Positions 16,902-24,592 of a stretch of 64,000 bases of DNA are shown here, one piece after another. The DNA lies in assembly GCA_964390565.1 (NCBI GenBank), contig CAYMII010000009.1, positions 1 to 64,000 on the forward strand, read 5' to 3'. Every line of letters starts with the position of its first letter. Positions within the stretch are counted from its first letter, which is position 1. Below the pieces are notes generated by a model, which did not search any database, was not told the DNA's origin, and saw only the letters and a list, made by a program, of their open reading frames with translations. A program made the translations under genes and the position numbers. The DNA is from UBA8529 sp964390565 (lineage in GTDB: Bacteria; Bacteroidota; Bacteroidia; Bacteroidales; Tenuifilaceae).

Positions 16902-18572
16902 TTAGCAAAAAGCGAGAATAAGTATTTGTGCAACTAAAATTCGCAAGAACATCACCAGAGGATAAACTGTGGCATAAGCAACTGAAGGAGCATCGGTAGG
17001 TGCTATGGAGTTTGCAAACGCAAGAGCGGGAGGATCAGTCATGCTTCCCGATAGTAAGCCGCATACTTCGAAAAAGTTTCTTTTTAGAATGAATCGTGCC
17101 ACTAGCCCGACAAAAATGATGGGGGTAAGAGTTATTATGGCGCCATAGCCCATCCAAATGAAACCATCACCGTTGGTTAATGTTGGGATGAACTGTTCGC
17201 CCGCTTTAATCCCTACGCTGGCTAAAAACAATGAAATTCCAATCTCTCTTAAAAGATGATTTGCGCTTGGCGTTGTGTAGGATATCAGTGAGAATTTATA
17301 TCCATATTTACTAAGTAGGATAGCCACAATTAATGGACCTCCGGCCATGCCTAACTTGATGGGAGTAGGGATGCCCGGTATTAAAAAGGGGATGCTTCCG
17401 AAAAGTACTCCAATAAGAATTCCAACAAATATTGGGATTATGTTGGGTTCGTGTAGTCGTTTTAGTGAGTTGCCTAGTACTTGAGCAACGTTTTCGATTG
17501 ATTGCTCCTCTCCAACAATTGTGAGTTTATCACCCATTTGTAGTTTAAGCGAGTAGGATGCTACAAACTCTACATCGGAGCGGTAAACTCGGGTGATGCC
17601 AATTCCGTATCGTGCTCGTAGTTTTAGTGATCCTAGGCTCTTACCTATCACAGCTTTGTTTGATACCAGAACTTGTTTCGACATCAGCTTGCTTGGTTGC
17701 TTTGTTAAATCGAAATCGCTTGATTTCCCAAATTGCTGTGTGAGTTGTGGAATGTCCTTTTTATGAGCGACTAATAGAATAATATCTCCTTCGAATATCT
17801 CTGTTTGAGGACTCGGAATAAATATATCCCCATTATGCATCATTCTCGATATTACAGCATCATTTATAAGGTGCTGTTTTAGGTCGATAATCCTTTTTCC
17901 AAAAATCTCTTTGCTGGTTATCTCAATGCTAACCCTTTCAGGGTTGGTTTCGCTTGGGTTTTGCTGGAGATTACACTGTTCGAGTTCCTTTTGGATGTTG
18001 ATTTTTGCAATTTTTCTAATAAGAAACATGGTTAGTATAATACCAACAACACCAAATGGATAAGCAACTGCATAGCCCAAACCAATGTTAATTGCTCCAA
18101 TTTCAGGCTTATTTTCAGTTATCAACTTTAAGGCTTGTTGTGCTGCTCCAAGTCCTGGTGTATTTGTTACTGCACCAGAGAGGATTCCAACCATCATTGG
18201 CATTGATAACCCTGTTATGAAGTGAAGCGTTATTGCCGTTAATGCTCCAAGAATCACTACCGACATGGCAAGCATATTCAGTGTTATTCCTCCTTTTTTG
18301 AATGAGGAGAAAAAACCCGGACCAACTTGCAATCCAATTGTAAAGACGAATAAGATTAACCCGAAATCTCTTATAAAATCTAAAACCTCATGGTTTACTT
18401 TAAACCCAAAATGGCCAACAGCAATTCCCGCAAATAGGATAAAAGTAATCCCTAAGGAGATTCGATAAATCTTTATCTTCCCTAGGGCTACGCCTAAAGC
18501 AATTACAAAGCTATATATCAGTATCGTGTGGGCAACCGATTCGCACCAAAGCAACTCCTTTAACCACTCCAT
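16902..18572 (-). CDS. AspT/YidE/YbjL-family transporter
   Basis: The 556-residue protein has the symmetric layout of this family: an N-terminal block of about five membrane helices (residues 1-190), two cytosolic TrkA-C (RCK_C) domains (about 210-290 and 290-375), and a second block of about six helices. The duplicated half-motif appears as GILSGAVTNTPGLGAAQQAL and GLLSGSMTDPPALAFAN. AspT itself exchanges aspartate for alanine; most relatives are uncharacterised, so the substrate here is open. It is transcribed alone, with a -7 box 21 bp before the ATG. Confidence 0.92.
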   Translation of the reverse strand: MEWLKELLWCESVAHTILIYSFVIALGVALGKIKIYRISLGITFILFAGIAVGHFGFKVNHEVLDFIRDFGLILFVFTIGLQVGPGFFSSFKKGGITLNMLAMSVVILGALTAITLHFITGLSMPMMVGILSGAVTNTPGLGAAQQALKLITENKPEIGAINIGLGYAVAYPFGVVGIILTMFLIRKIAKINIQKELEQCNLQQNPSETNPERVSIEITSKEIFGKRIIDLKQHLINDAVISRMMHNGDIFIPSPQTEIFEGDIILLVAHKKDIPQLTQQFGKSSDFDLTKQPSKLMSKQVLVSNKAVIGKSLGSLKLRARYGIGITRVYRSDVEFVASYSLKLQMGDKLTIVGEEQSIENVAQVLGNSLKRLHEPNIIPIFVGILIGVLFGSIPFLIPGIPTPIKLGMAGGPLIVAILLSKYGYKFSLISYTTPSANHLLREIGISLFLASVGIKAGEQFIPTLTNGDGFIWMGYGAIITLTPIIFVGLVARFILKRNFFEVCGLLSGSMTDPPALAFANSIAPTDAPSVAYATVYPLVMFLRILVAQILILAFC

Positions 18573-18592
18573 GGTTCTTGATTTTAATGATG

Positions 18593-18600
18593 CAAAAGTA
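18593..18600 (-). promoter_or_regulatory. Putative -7 box for the AspT-family gene
   Basis: On the minus strand TACTTTTG matches TAnnTTTG, 21 bp before the ATG at 18572. Confidence 0.4.
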
Positions 18601-18677
18601 AATCATTTTTCACCATTGGTTGATTTGACGAATATGCTTAATAACTCATTATGTCGATAAAGGCTGATTTTAGATTG

Positions 18678-19454
18678 CTATTTTTCAAGAATCATCCTTG
18701 CAATCTTTACTACAATTGCTCTTGGTGTAAAGCGAACCGAGTTAGCCATTAAACTATTCATGAAACCATGGATAGCAACTGCTTTGCCCTTCATCATTGC
18801 TTTGTAGCCATATCTGGCAACCTCTTGCGAAGTTGGAAGTTTTTTCCCTTCAAATAAATTACTTCCCTCAAGTGATGCTGCTGCTTGAAATCCGCTGGTT
18901 GTTGCACCCGGGCAAAGAGCAGTAACGGTCACGCCAAAATCTTTTACTTCATTATTTATTGCTTCAGAGAAACTTAGTACATACGATTTAGTAGCGCAAT
19001 AAACGGCCATGGTTGGACCGGGTTGAAACGATGCCGTTGAAGCTATATTTAGAATCTTTCCATTTTTGCGTTCAACCATATCCTTTAGGAAAAGTCTAGT
19101 AAAATGGGTTAGGGTTGTGATATTAAGGTTAATCATCTGCTCCTGCTTTTCCCAGTTTGAATCGAAGAAAAACCCCGAATCGCCAAAACCAGCATTGTTG
19201 ATAAGATAATCAATTGCTATTTTTTGTCCTTTTAGCTCATCGTAAACCTCGGCTGCTGAGTTAAGTTTTGATAAGTCTTTCCCAATTATATAAACAGAAA
19301 TTCCATGTTTAGGCTCAAGTTCCTTTTTAAGATCTTCTAGTTTGTTAGTGCTTCGAGCAACTAGCACAAGATTATCCCCTTTTGATGCATGAATTTTTGC
19401 TAATTCTAAACCTATTCCGCTTGATGCTCCTGTAATTAATGCTGTTTTTTTCAT
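18678..19454 (-). CDS. Short-chain dehydrogenase/reductase (DltE/YqjQ-like)
   Basis: This 258-residue NAD(P)-dependent classical SDR has the cofactor glycine motif TGASSGIG (7-14), NNAGFGDSG in the middle, the catalytic serine in NIASTASFQPG, and the YxxxK pair in YCATKSYVLSFSEA. The C-terminal region has hydrophobic stretches. The substrate is unknown; relatives are often called general oxidoreductases. It lies 61 bp downstream of a TetR gene, and a perfect 14-bp palindrome 31 bp upstream of its ATG matches two sites before tetR. Confidence 0.92.
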   Translation of the reverse strand: MKKTALITGASSGIGLELAKIHASKGDNLVLVARSTNKLEDLKKELEPKHGISVYIIGKDLSKLNSAAEVYDELKGQKIAIDYLINNAGFGDSGFFFDSNWEKQEQMINLNITTLTHFTRLFLKDMVERKNGKILNIASTASFQPGPTMAVYCATKSYVLSFSEAINNEVKDFGVTVTALCPGATTSGFQAAASLEGSNLFEGKKLPTSQEVARYGYKAMMKGKAVAIHGFMNSLMANSVRFTPRAIVVKIARMILEK

Positions 19455-19484
19455 AATTATTTGTTTTTAGTTTTTTATTTAAAG

Positions 19485-19498
19485 TGAATATATATTCA
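19485..19498. promoter_or_regulatory. TetR operator candidate 1 (TGAATATATATTCA)
   Basis: This perfect 14-bp palindrome lies in the gap between tetR and the SDR gene, 31 bp before the SDR start. It shares the pattern TGAATATnTnTTCA with the two sites upstream of tetR. Confidence 0.65.
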
Positions 19499-19515
19499 TT
19501 AATAAGATAAAAAAA

Positions 19516-20091
19516 TTATTGTTTAATGCTGTCCCATGCCATATCAAAGCATCGTTGGAGTTGTGTGCTACCCATCTGTTTTTTTTGTTTCATTAGCACT
19601 TTGACTATTTCATGAATTGCTCCGTGCATTTGTGCTATCAATATTTCTACATCAATCTGCTTTACCAATCCATTGGTTTGAGCTATTCTTAGCGTTTGAT
19701 GCAAAGGTTCAAACATGAGATCAACCTCGTTTTTGATCTCTAAGGAAATGAAGCCACTATAAAAGAATTGCTCGCAAAAAAGCATCTTCTCTGGGTTTTC
19801 AAAACAAAACTTGAAATAAGAAATCCACATGTTTTTAAATGTGGTATAGAAGGTGTCAGATTGGTGCTTAGGGTTTAGCAAGTTTGATGTAATCTCTCTC
19901 TTTGTTTCGATGTAAACATCATTAATTAGAGCCTCTTTGCTTTTGTAGTACACATAAAGTGTTCCTGTTGCAACTCCTGCCTCGCTTGCGACATCAGCCA
20001 TGCGTAACCCAACAAAACCAGTTTTAATAACCAGTTTCATTGCTGCATCATGAATCGATTTAACCTTGTTTTCGTCTTTTTGCTTTGGCAT
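19516..20091 (-). CDS. TetR/AcrR-family transcriptional regulator
   Basis: The 191-residue protein has an N-terminal helix-turn-helix in the classic form: SIHDAAMKLVIKTGFVGLRM, then DVASEAGVATGTLYVYYKSKEALI. The C-terminal ligand domain is not assignable. It lies upstream of the SDR gene on the same strand. Two palindromic sites overlap its own promoter and a third precedes the SDR gene, so it probably represses itself and the SDR in the absence of a small ligand. Confidence 0.93.
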   Translation of the reverse strand: MPKQKDENKVKSIHDAAMKLVIKTGFVGLRMADVASEAGVATGTLYVYYKSKEALINDVYIETKREITSNLLNPKHQSDTFYTTFKNMWISYFKFCFENPEKMLFCEQFFYSGFISLEIKNEVDLMFEPLHQTLRIAQTNGLVKQIDVEILIAQMHGAIHEIVKVLMKQKKQMGSTQLQRCFDMAWDSIKQ

Positions 20092-20107
20092 ACTTGAAAT
20101 TATGATG

Positions 20108-20136
20108 CAAATATAAGCGAATATTTATTCATCAAA
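20108..20136 (-). promoter_or_regulatory. Putative tetR promoter (-33 TTTG / 17 bp / -7 TATATTTG)
   Basis: On the minus strand TTTG (20136-20133) and TATATTTG (20115-20108) are separated by 17 bp, the same spacing as in the dnaE promoter candidate. Operator candidate 2 fills almost the whole spacer. Confidence 0.55.
20118..20131. promoter_or_regulatory. TetR operator candidate 2 (CGAATATTTATTCA)
   Basis: This near-perfect palindrome lies in the promoter spacer of tetR, where bound repressor would block RNA polymerase. Confidence 0.6.
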
Positions 20137-20146
20137 CAAGTGAAGA

Positions 20147-20160
20147 TGAATATTTGTTCA
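20147..20160. promoter_or_regulatory. TetR operator candidate 3 (TGAATATTTGTTCA)
   Basis: This near-perfect palindrome starts 29 bp from the start of site 2 and lies just upstream of the -33 box. The spacing is close to three helical turns, so both sites would be on about the same DNA face. Confidence 0.6.
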
Positions 20161-20175
20161 TTTTAGAAAGGAAAA

Positions 20176-20206
20176 AAACGGAGCAACTTTTGTAAGTGCT
20201 CCGTTT
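20176..20206 (-). terminator. Terminator after the LolA-like gene
   Basis: AAACGGAGCA pairs with TGCTCCGTTT around a loop that extends the stem by ACTT/AAGT with one bulge. On the minus strand it is followed by seven T. Confidence 0.8.
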
Positions 20207-20226
20207 GGAATAAACTGTGTTATAGA

Positions 20227-20961
20227 TTAGATTGTTTGCTTACTTTCGGGCATTGCAAACAATTTATCCTCAATAGGTTTGTTAACCTCGATGGTTTCAT
20301 ACTGGGTCTCAGCAGGTGCTGGTTGATTCTCTGAAGCGTTAAGGATGCTGAATGGGAACATCACACCTTCCACTTTTCTATAATCACTGAAAGTAAAATC
20401 AATCTTGAAATCTTTACCTCTTATATTTCTAACCCCAACTTTCTTTTGAATAAGGAATGTTTTGCTGTCGATTAGATAGAACTCAACTATGTTGTCGCTA
20501 CGTGTAAATTTGATTCTATAAACATCAGAATCGCCTAGTTTTTCGAGTCCAACAAGTTCTAAGTTGTAACCTTTATCTTTCCAATTGTAGAATAGTCCAT
20601 CAAAATCGGCTTGGATTTTTATATCGACTAAACCTTGCTCAGGCACAATCTGGGGGTTAGGATTTTTTGTCCAAGGTGCAGTTGTCCATCCTGTTTGTCC
20701 ATCGTAAACGGTTAGCCCTGTGATGTCGTTAACGTCGCGCTCCATCCTGTATTTATTTGGACGAGCCTTGTAGACTTTAGTAGGCATCACAACCCAGTTG
20801 GTTATTGAGCCGGTCATTATAATTGTTTTGACATTTTGAAGCTTATCAATGCCATTTGCTTGGTAATACTTGTCAAGAACTTGCTCGAGCGTTAGCTCCT
20901 GAGCGTTAATTGTTGAAGCAGCTATAAGTAGAACTCCAACCAAAATGAATAGTTTTTTCAT
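20227..20961 (-). CDS. Outer-membrane lipoprotein-sorting-like (LolA/LolB fold) exported protein
   Basis: The 244-residue protein has a signal peptide (about 1-20, ending STINAQ). The rest resembles the LolA/LolB-like beta fold: EQVLDKYYQANGIDKLQNVK, then MTGSITNW, PNKYRMERDVN, YDGQTGWTTAPW and FTFSDYRKVEGVMFPFSI. In Bacteroidota such proteins are usually annotated as outer-membrane lipoprotein-sorting proteins, but a real role in lipoprotein transport is not shown. It lies 21 bp downstream of the PQQ-propeller gene and ends in a strong terminator, so the two form an operon. Confidence 0.75.
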   Translation of the reverse strand: MKKLFILVGVLLIAASTINAQELTLEQVLDKYYQANGIDKLQNVKTIIMTGSITNWVVMPTKVYKARPNKYRMERDVNDITGLTVYDGQTGWTTAPWTKNPNPQIVPEQGLVDIKIQADFDGLFYNWKDKGYNLELVGLEKLGDSDVYRIKFTRSDNIVEFYLIDSKTFLIQKKVGVRNIRGKDFKIDFTFSDYRKVEGVMFPFSILNASENQPAPAETQYETIEVNKPIEDKLFAMPESKQTI

Positions 20962-20982
20962 AATTATGGGATTAGAGTTTGG

Positions 20983-22212
20983 CTATTTATTCTTGATGTC
21001 AAATGCAACTAAAGATTTACCATGTCTAATATACATGATTCCATTTAAAATAACAGGATGTGCGTAGTGAGCCTTAGTGCCTTGAGTTAATTTAAAAGTG
21101 CTTATCTGCTCAAGTTTTGGTCCATTTGGTTTGAATAAACCAACCTGTCCACGCTCGTTGTATAGGTAAAGAAGATTATCTGCTGAGATTATTGAACCTC
21201 TATCAAACTTAACGGAATCTGTTATTTCGCCAGTATTTGCGTTAAACGCATAGTACTGTCTTTTCTCGTATCCTGATGTGTAGATGTAATCGTTTACCTT
21301 GATAAATGCACCAAAGGTATTATCACATTTTTTATTTCTCCAAACCTCAGTAATGGCAGAGCCATCATCGGCAAGTTTTAATTTTACAGAACCGTTGCCA
21401 TCACCAGAGATGTAGTAGATGTAACCGTTTTCGTAGTATGGCGTGTTACAATGTACGTCACCCTGAGAATCTTGCTTATGAGACCAAAGTAACTTTCCAT
21501 CTTTTGAATCTATACCAAGTAGTGCATGAGCAGAGAAGGTTACAATAACATTGCGTTCTTTTAATTTGATTAATATTGGTGAGCAGTATGCCGTTTTTTC
21601 GCCAATTCCCTTGCTAATCCAAAGGGTTTTGCCAGTAAAACGATCAAGCGCAACAACATTTGTGTCTTTGCTACCGGGAGAGATGTAAACCTTGTTGTCT
21701 TCAACTAAAACTGATTCAGAGAATCCAAAGGTGATCTGCTTTGCATGGAAATCCTTCATCATATCAACCGACCACTTTATTTTGCCAGTATTTGCTTCAA
21801 CACAAGCAACAGCACCCCAGCCAGCAGAAACATAAATCAGATCGTTTACAACGGTTGGTGTTGTGCGAACGCCAGGGTAGTTAATGATCCACTCTTTGCC
21901 AATTCTGGTTTTCCAAAGGACTTTACCCGAAAGATCGAGAGAGAAAAGGTAGTTTACAGTATCAATCTCACCTTCAATAAAAATATTCTTTTTTGTAATT
22001 GCTGGCGAGCCATAACCATTCCCAAGATCTTTAGTTTCCCAAAGAACTGCTGGGCCATTTGCGGGCCAAGTTTTTAATAAATTTGACTCCTTGTACATTC
22101 CGCTTCGGTCGGCACCACGCCATTCTAAAATTTCCTGTGCGTAACTACTCGAGAGCATCGAAAAGCCCAAGGCCATAGCGAATAGAAACTTTTTTAAATT
22201 CATAATTTTCAA
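20983..22212 (-). CDS. Exported PQQ-like beta-propeller repeat protein
   Basis: The 409-residue protein has a signal peptide (FAMALGFSMLSSSYAQ) and an eight-bladed quinoprotein-like propeller with recurring blades such as LFSLDLSGKVLWKTRIGKEW, VACVEANTGKIKWSVDM and VVALDRFTGKTLWIS. The blades are of the BamB/PQQ type, but no dehydrogenase active site or PQQ ligand set is evident. The likely start is the first ATG or the one at 22203 (MNLKKFL). It probably acts in the periplasm as a binding or assembly protein together with the LolA-like protein encoded 21 bp downstream. Confidence 0.85.
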   Translation of the reverse strand: MKIMNLKKFLFAMALGFSMLSSSYAQEILEWRGADRSGMYKESNLLKTWPANGPAVLWETKDLGNGYGSPAITKKNIFIEGEIDTVNYLFSLDLSGKVLWKTRIGKEWIINYPGVRTTPTVVNDLIYVSAGWGAVACVEANTGKIKWSVDMMKDFHAKQITFGFSESVLVEDNKVYISPGSKDTNVVALDRFTGKTLWISKGIGEKTAYCSPILIKLKERNVIVTFSAHALLGIDSKDGKLLWSHKQDSQGDVHCNTPYYENGYIYYISGDGNGSVKLKLADDGSAITEVWRNKKCDNTFGAFIKVNDYIYTSGYEKRQYYAFNANTGEITDSVKFDRGSIISADNLLYLYNERGQVGLFKPNGPKLEQISTFKLTQGTKAHYAHPVILNGIMYIRHGKSLVAFDIKNK

Positions 22213-22348
22213 TTTGTTTAGTTAACGTAAATATGCTAATAATTATTTATCATACTGACATTTGATGCAGTAGATACCGTTTTGTTTAATGTTTAATTGA
22301 ATTTTTTTGAAATATTTTTTAATGAGGAATAGTTTAAGTATTGACAAT

Positions 22349-22378
22349 AAAAAAGCGTAGAGACCTCTACGCTTTTTT
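22349..22378. terminator. Bidirectional terminator after the GNAT gene
   Basis: GCGTAGAG (22355-22362) pairs perfectly with CTCTACGC (22365-22372), flanked by A6 and T6. It overlaps the last bases of the GNAT stop codon at 22377. Confidence 0.9.
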
Positions 22379-22901
22379 AAAGTTTATACCTAAACCCGAA
22401 AACTGGAAGTTCTCCTTGCATGAAATCTAGATCTTCGGATCTTTTAAATCCAATCTTTTCGTACATCGCCCATGCAGTTTGCATTGCCTTTGTGGTATGA
22501 ATAACAACTTGCCCTAATTTCATCTCCTTGGCCTTTTCAATACACTTTAATGTTAAGAGTTTTCCTAGCCCTAATCCTCTAGCATTAGGATTTACGGCTA
22601 GAAGTCTAAACCCACCAGCGTTTATCTCTTTTGTTGCCGTTCCTCCAGATCCATAATATTGCATGTCGCCAAAGTAAACCACCGCTCCATCAATTCGCCC
22701 TTCGGATGAGATTGCTATAATTAGTTCGACGGTTGGCTTGTTAGTTAATTCGCCAACACTCTCGAGCATTTTATAGTACATGGGCTGTTCAGATGGTTTT
22801 GGGAAACCATCTAATTGTGAGTACACCTGAACCATAAGTTGACCAACTACCTTGAACTCTTCGGGTTTGGCGTTTCGGAGTTCGTAATTTGCACTTATCA
22901 T
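22377..22901 (-). CDS. GNAT-family N-acetyltransferase
   Basis: The 174-residue protein has the acetyl-CoA binding motif A of GNAT enzymes: GGFRLLAVNPNARGLGLGKL followed by LTLKCIEKAKEMK. Motif B follows in TKAMQTAWAMYEKIGFKRSEDLDF. The substrate is not known. It is a single gene between unrelated neighbours and ends on a strong terminator. Confidence 0.9.
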   Translation of the reverse strand: MISANYELRNAKPEEFKVVGQLMVQVYSQLDGFPKPSEQPMYYKMLESVGELTNKPTVELIIAISSEGRIDGAVVYFGDMQYYGSGGTATKEINAGGFRLLAVNPNARGLGLGKLLTLKCIEKAKEMKLGQVVIHTTKAMQTAWAMYEKIGFKRSEDLDFMQGELPVFGFRYKL

Positions 22902-23023
22902 TGCTTTCTTATTGATACTAAAGAAAGGTAAGTAATGAAATTAGTATTATCTTAAATAAGGCTTAGTTATTTCTAGTTCCTTTAAATGCTAAAAGTAAAG
23001 TAGATTATTCCTTTGGCACTACG

Positions 23024-23686
23024 TTACTTGCAGTATTTCTGAATATATTCTTTTGATTGATTTGCGCCCAATTCTAATGATAGAGTCCAATCACTACAGG
23101 CTTCGCTAACGTTTCCTTTTTTGTAATGACAAATGCCTCTGTTGAGTATGGCAGATGAATAAATGGGTTTTAGTTTAATGGCGTAATTATAATCTTTAAT
23201 AGCAGAATCGTAATCATTCAATTTTAAGAAACAGTTACCTCTATTGAAGTAGTACGAAGGGACAAGCGAAAAACTCTCACCATTTTTTTTGCTAAAGCTG
23301 ATTGCTTTATCATACTCGGCGAATGCGCTCTTATAATCATTAATTGATTTGTATACTTCTCCTAAATAGAAATGCAGCTCATCATCTTCTTTGAATATTC
23401 TGAGCCCTTTTTTTAAATAACCAATAAGCTCCTCGTTAAATGTTTTGTTGATTAAATAGGCTTTGTATAGGTTTATGAAAGATGGTCGAAATGTGGAATC
23501 GATTTTAATAGCCTCTTTTAAAAGCAAAATACCGTTTTCAATTCTATTATCCTTTAGCTCGTTGATTGCATTGTTGGTTAAATCAACGGTTTTGTTTCGG
23601 TCGTCCATTGATACATCATATGTTTGGCAAAAAGCATTTGAGTGAATCAGAATTATAAAAATGAATAAGTTTAGTTTTGAAAACAT
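23024..23686 (-). CDS. Exported tetratricopeptide repeat protein
   Basis: The 220-residue protein has a short signal peptide ending SNAFCQ. About five TPR units follow; the clearest are ELHFYLGEVYKSINDYKSAF, SYYFNRGNCFLKLNDYDSAI and SAILNRGICHYKKGNVSEAC. TPRs mediate protein contacts; the partner is unknown. There are no close operon partners (gaps of over 100 bp on both sides). Confidence 0.85.
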   Translation of the reverse strand: MFSKLNLFIFIILIHSNAFCQTYDVSMDDRNKTVDLTNNAINELKDNRIENGILLLKEAIKIDSTFRPSFINLYKAYLINKTFNEELIGYLKKGLRIFKEDDELHFYLGEVYKSINDYKSAFAEYDKAISFSKKNGESFSLVPSYYFNRGNCFLKLNDYDSAIKDYNYAIKLKPIYSSAILNRGICHYKKGNVSEACSDWTLSLELGANQSKEYIQKYCK

Positions 23687-23840
23687 AAAAGTGGTTTTAG
23701 TTTTAATTAAAGTATTATGAAATCTAGTTTTAAGTAATTTATGTTGATGAAATTCTTAATTGTTAAATTTCTTTATAATATGCTCATCGGGGGTTATTAT
23801 GATTTTTAGCAGGTACTAGCGGTTCGTTCTTTTTTATCAA

Positions 23841-24389
23841 TCATTCGCTTGAATATTCCTTGTATTCGTCAAGTTCCTTTTGTATCTGTAACTCCCAATC
23901 TTTTTGCTTTTCAGGTATTGTCCCGAAGTTTGTTTCTCGGTCATATAATACTCTGCGATTTGAGAAATCAGTCATTGCTTTTTGATTTAATCCATCAATA
24001 AACTGAGTCCCTGAGGCAATTTTTTTTCGATTCTCTTTTAATTCTTTTCTAAAATGTCTGGTATAGATTTCACAAATATCAAAAAGAGTCTGTTGATAGC
24101 GAATTAAAGCTGATACATCTTTTGTGGTATCAATCAACGAAGCAGATTTGATTAAATAATTACGAACTTTTTTATTAAAGTTTTTAGTCATAAAATCAAA
24201 ACCACCCACCTTATAGTCTACTGAAAACTGTGCAAAAGAAGAATTGGTCTCTCCATTTTTTGTTTTAATTCCAAAGTTGTCAAGTGTGAGTTTTTTTGTA
24301 GCGCTCCAAAATACAAGATTATCGTCGGTTGTCTGTCCAAAGGATACCTTAAAGAAAATAAGAGCAATGATTAAAATTCTAATTCTCAT
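23841..24389 (-). CDS. Hypothetical secreted protein
   Basis: The 182-residue protein has a signal peptide (about 1-18, ending KVSFGQ). The mature part starts NLVFWSATKKLTLDNFGIK, which resembles the opening of Bacteroidota proteins related to DUF922. The zinc-protease motif HExxH of that group is absent, so the link is weak. The rest is charged and helical. No function assigned. Confidence 0.65.
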   Translation of the reverse strand: MRIRILIIALIFFKVSFGQTTDDNLVFWSATKKLTLDNFGIKTKNGETNSSFAQFSVDYKVGGFDFMTKNFNKKVRNYLIKSASLIDTTKDVSALIRYQQTLFDICEIYTRHFRKELKENRKKIASGTQFIDGLNQKAMTDFSNRRVLYDRETNFGTIPEKQKDWELQIQKELDEYKEYSSE

Positions 24390-24535
24390 GTTTTATTCCA
24401 TTTGTTTTGTCAATAATTATTGTTTGTAGTTGTCATTTTAGAATGACCGCTAATAAATTATATATTCACTTTTACTAATTTTATCAATAAAAATCAACAT
24501 ATTCCTACTCAAAATTAGCACTAAAATCGAATAAA

Positions 24536-24569
24536 CCAAAAAGGGTGAAACTTCGCAGCTACACCCTTT
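24536..24569 (-). terminator. Terminator after the S9 peptidase gene
   Basis: AAAGGGTG and CACCCTTT form an 8-bp stem around a 14-base loop; the minus strand continues TTTTTGG. It lies 24 bp downstream of the stop at 24593. Confidence 0.65.
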
Positions 24570-24592
24570 CCTTTGTTATTATTAAGTTTAAA

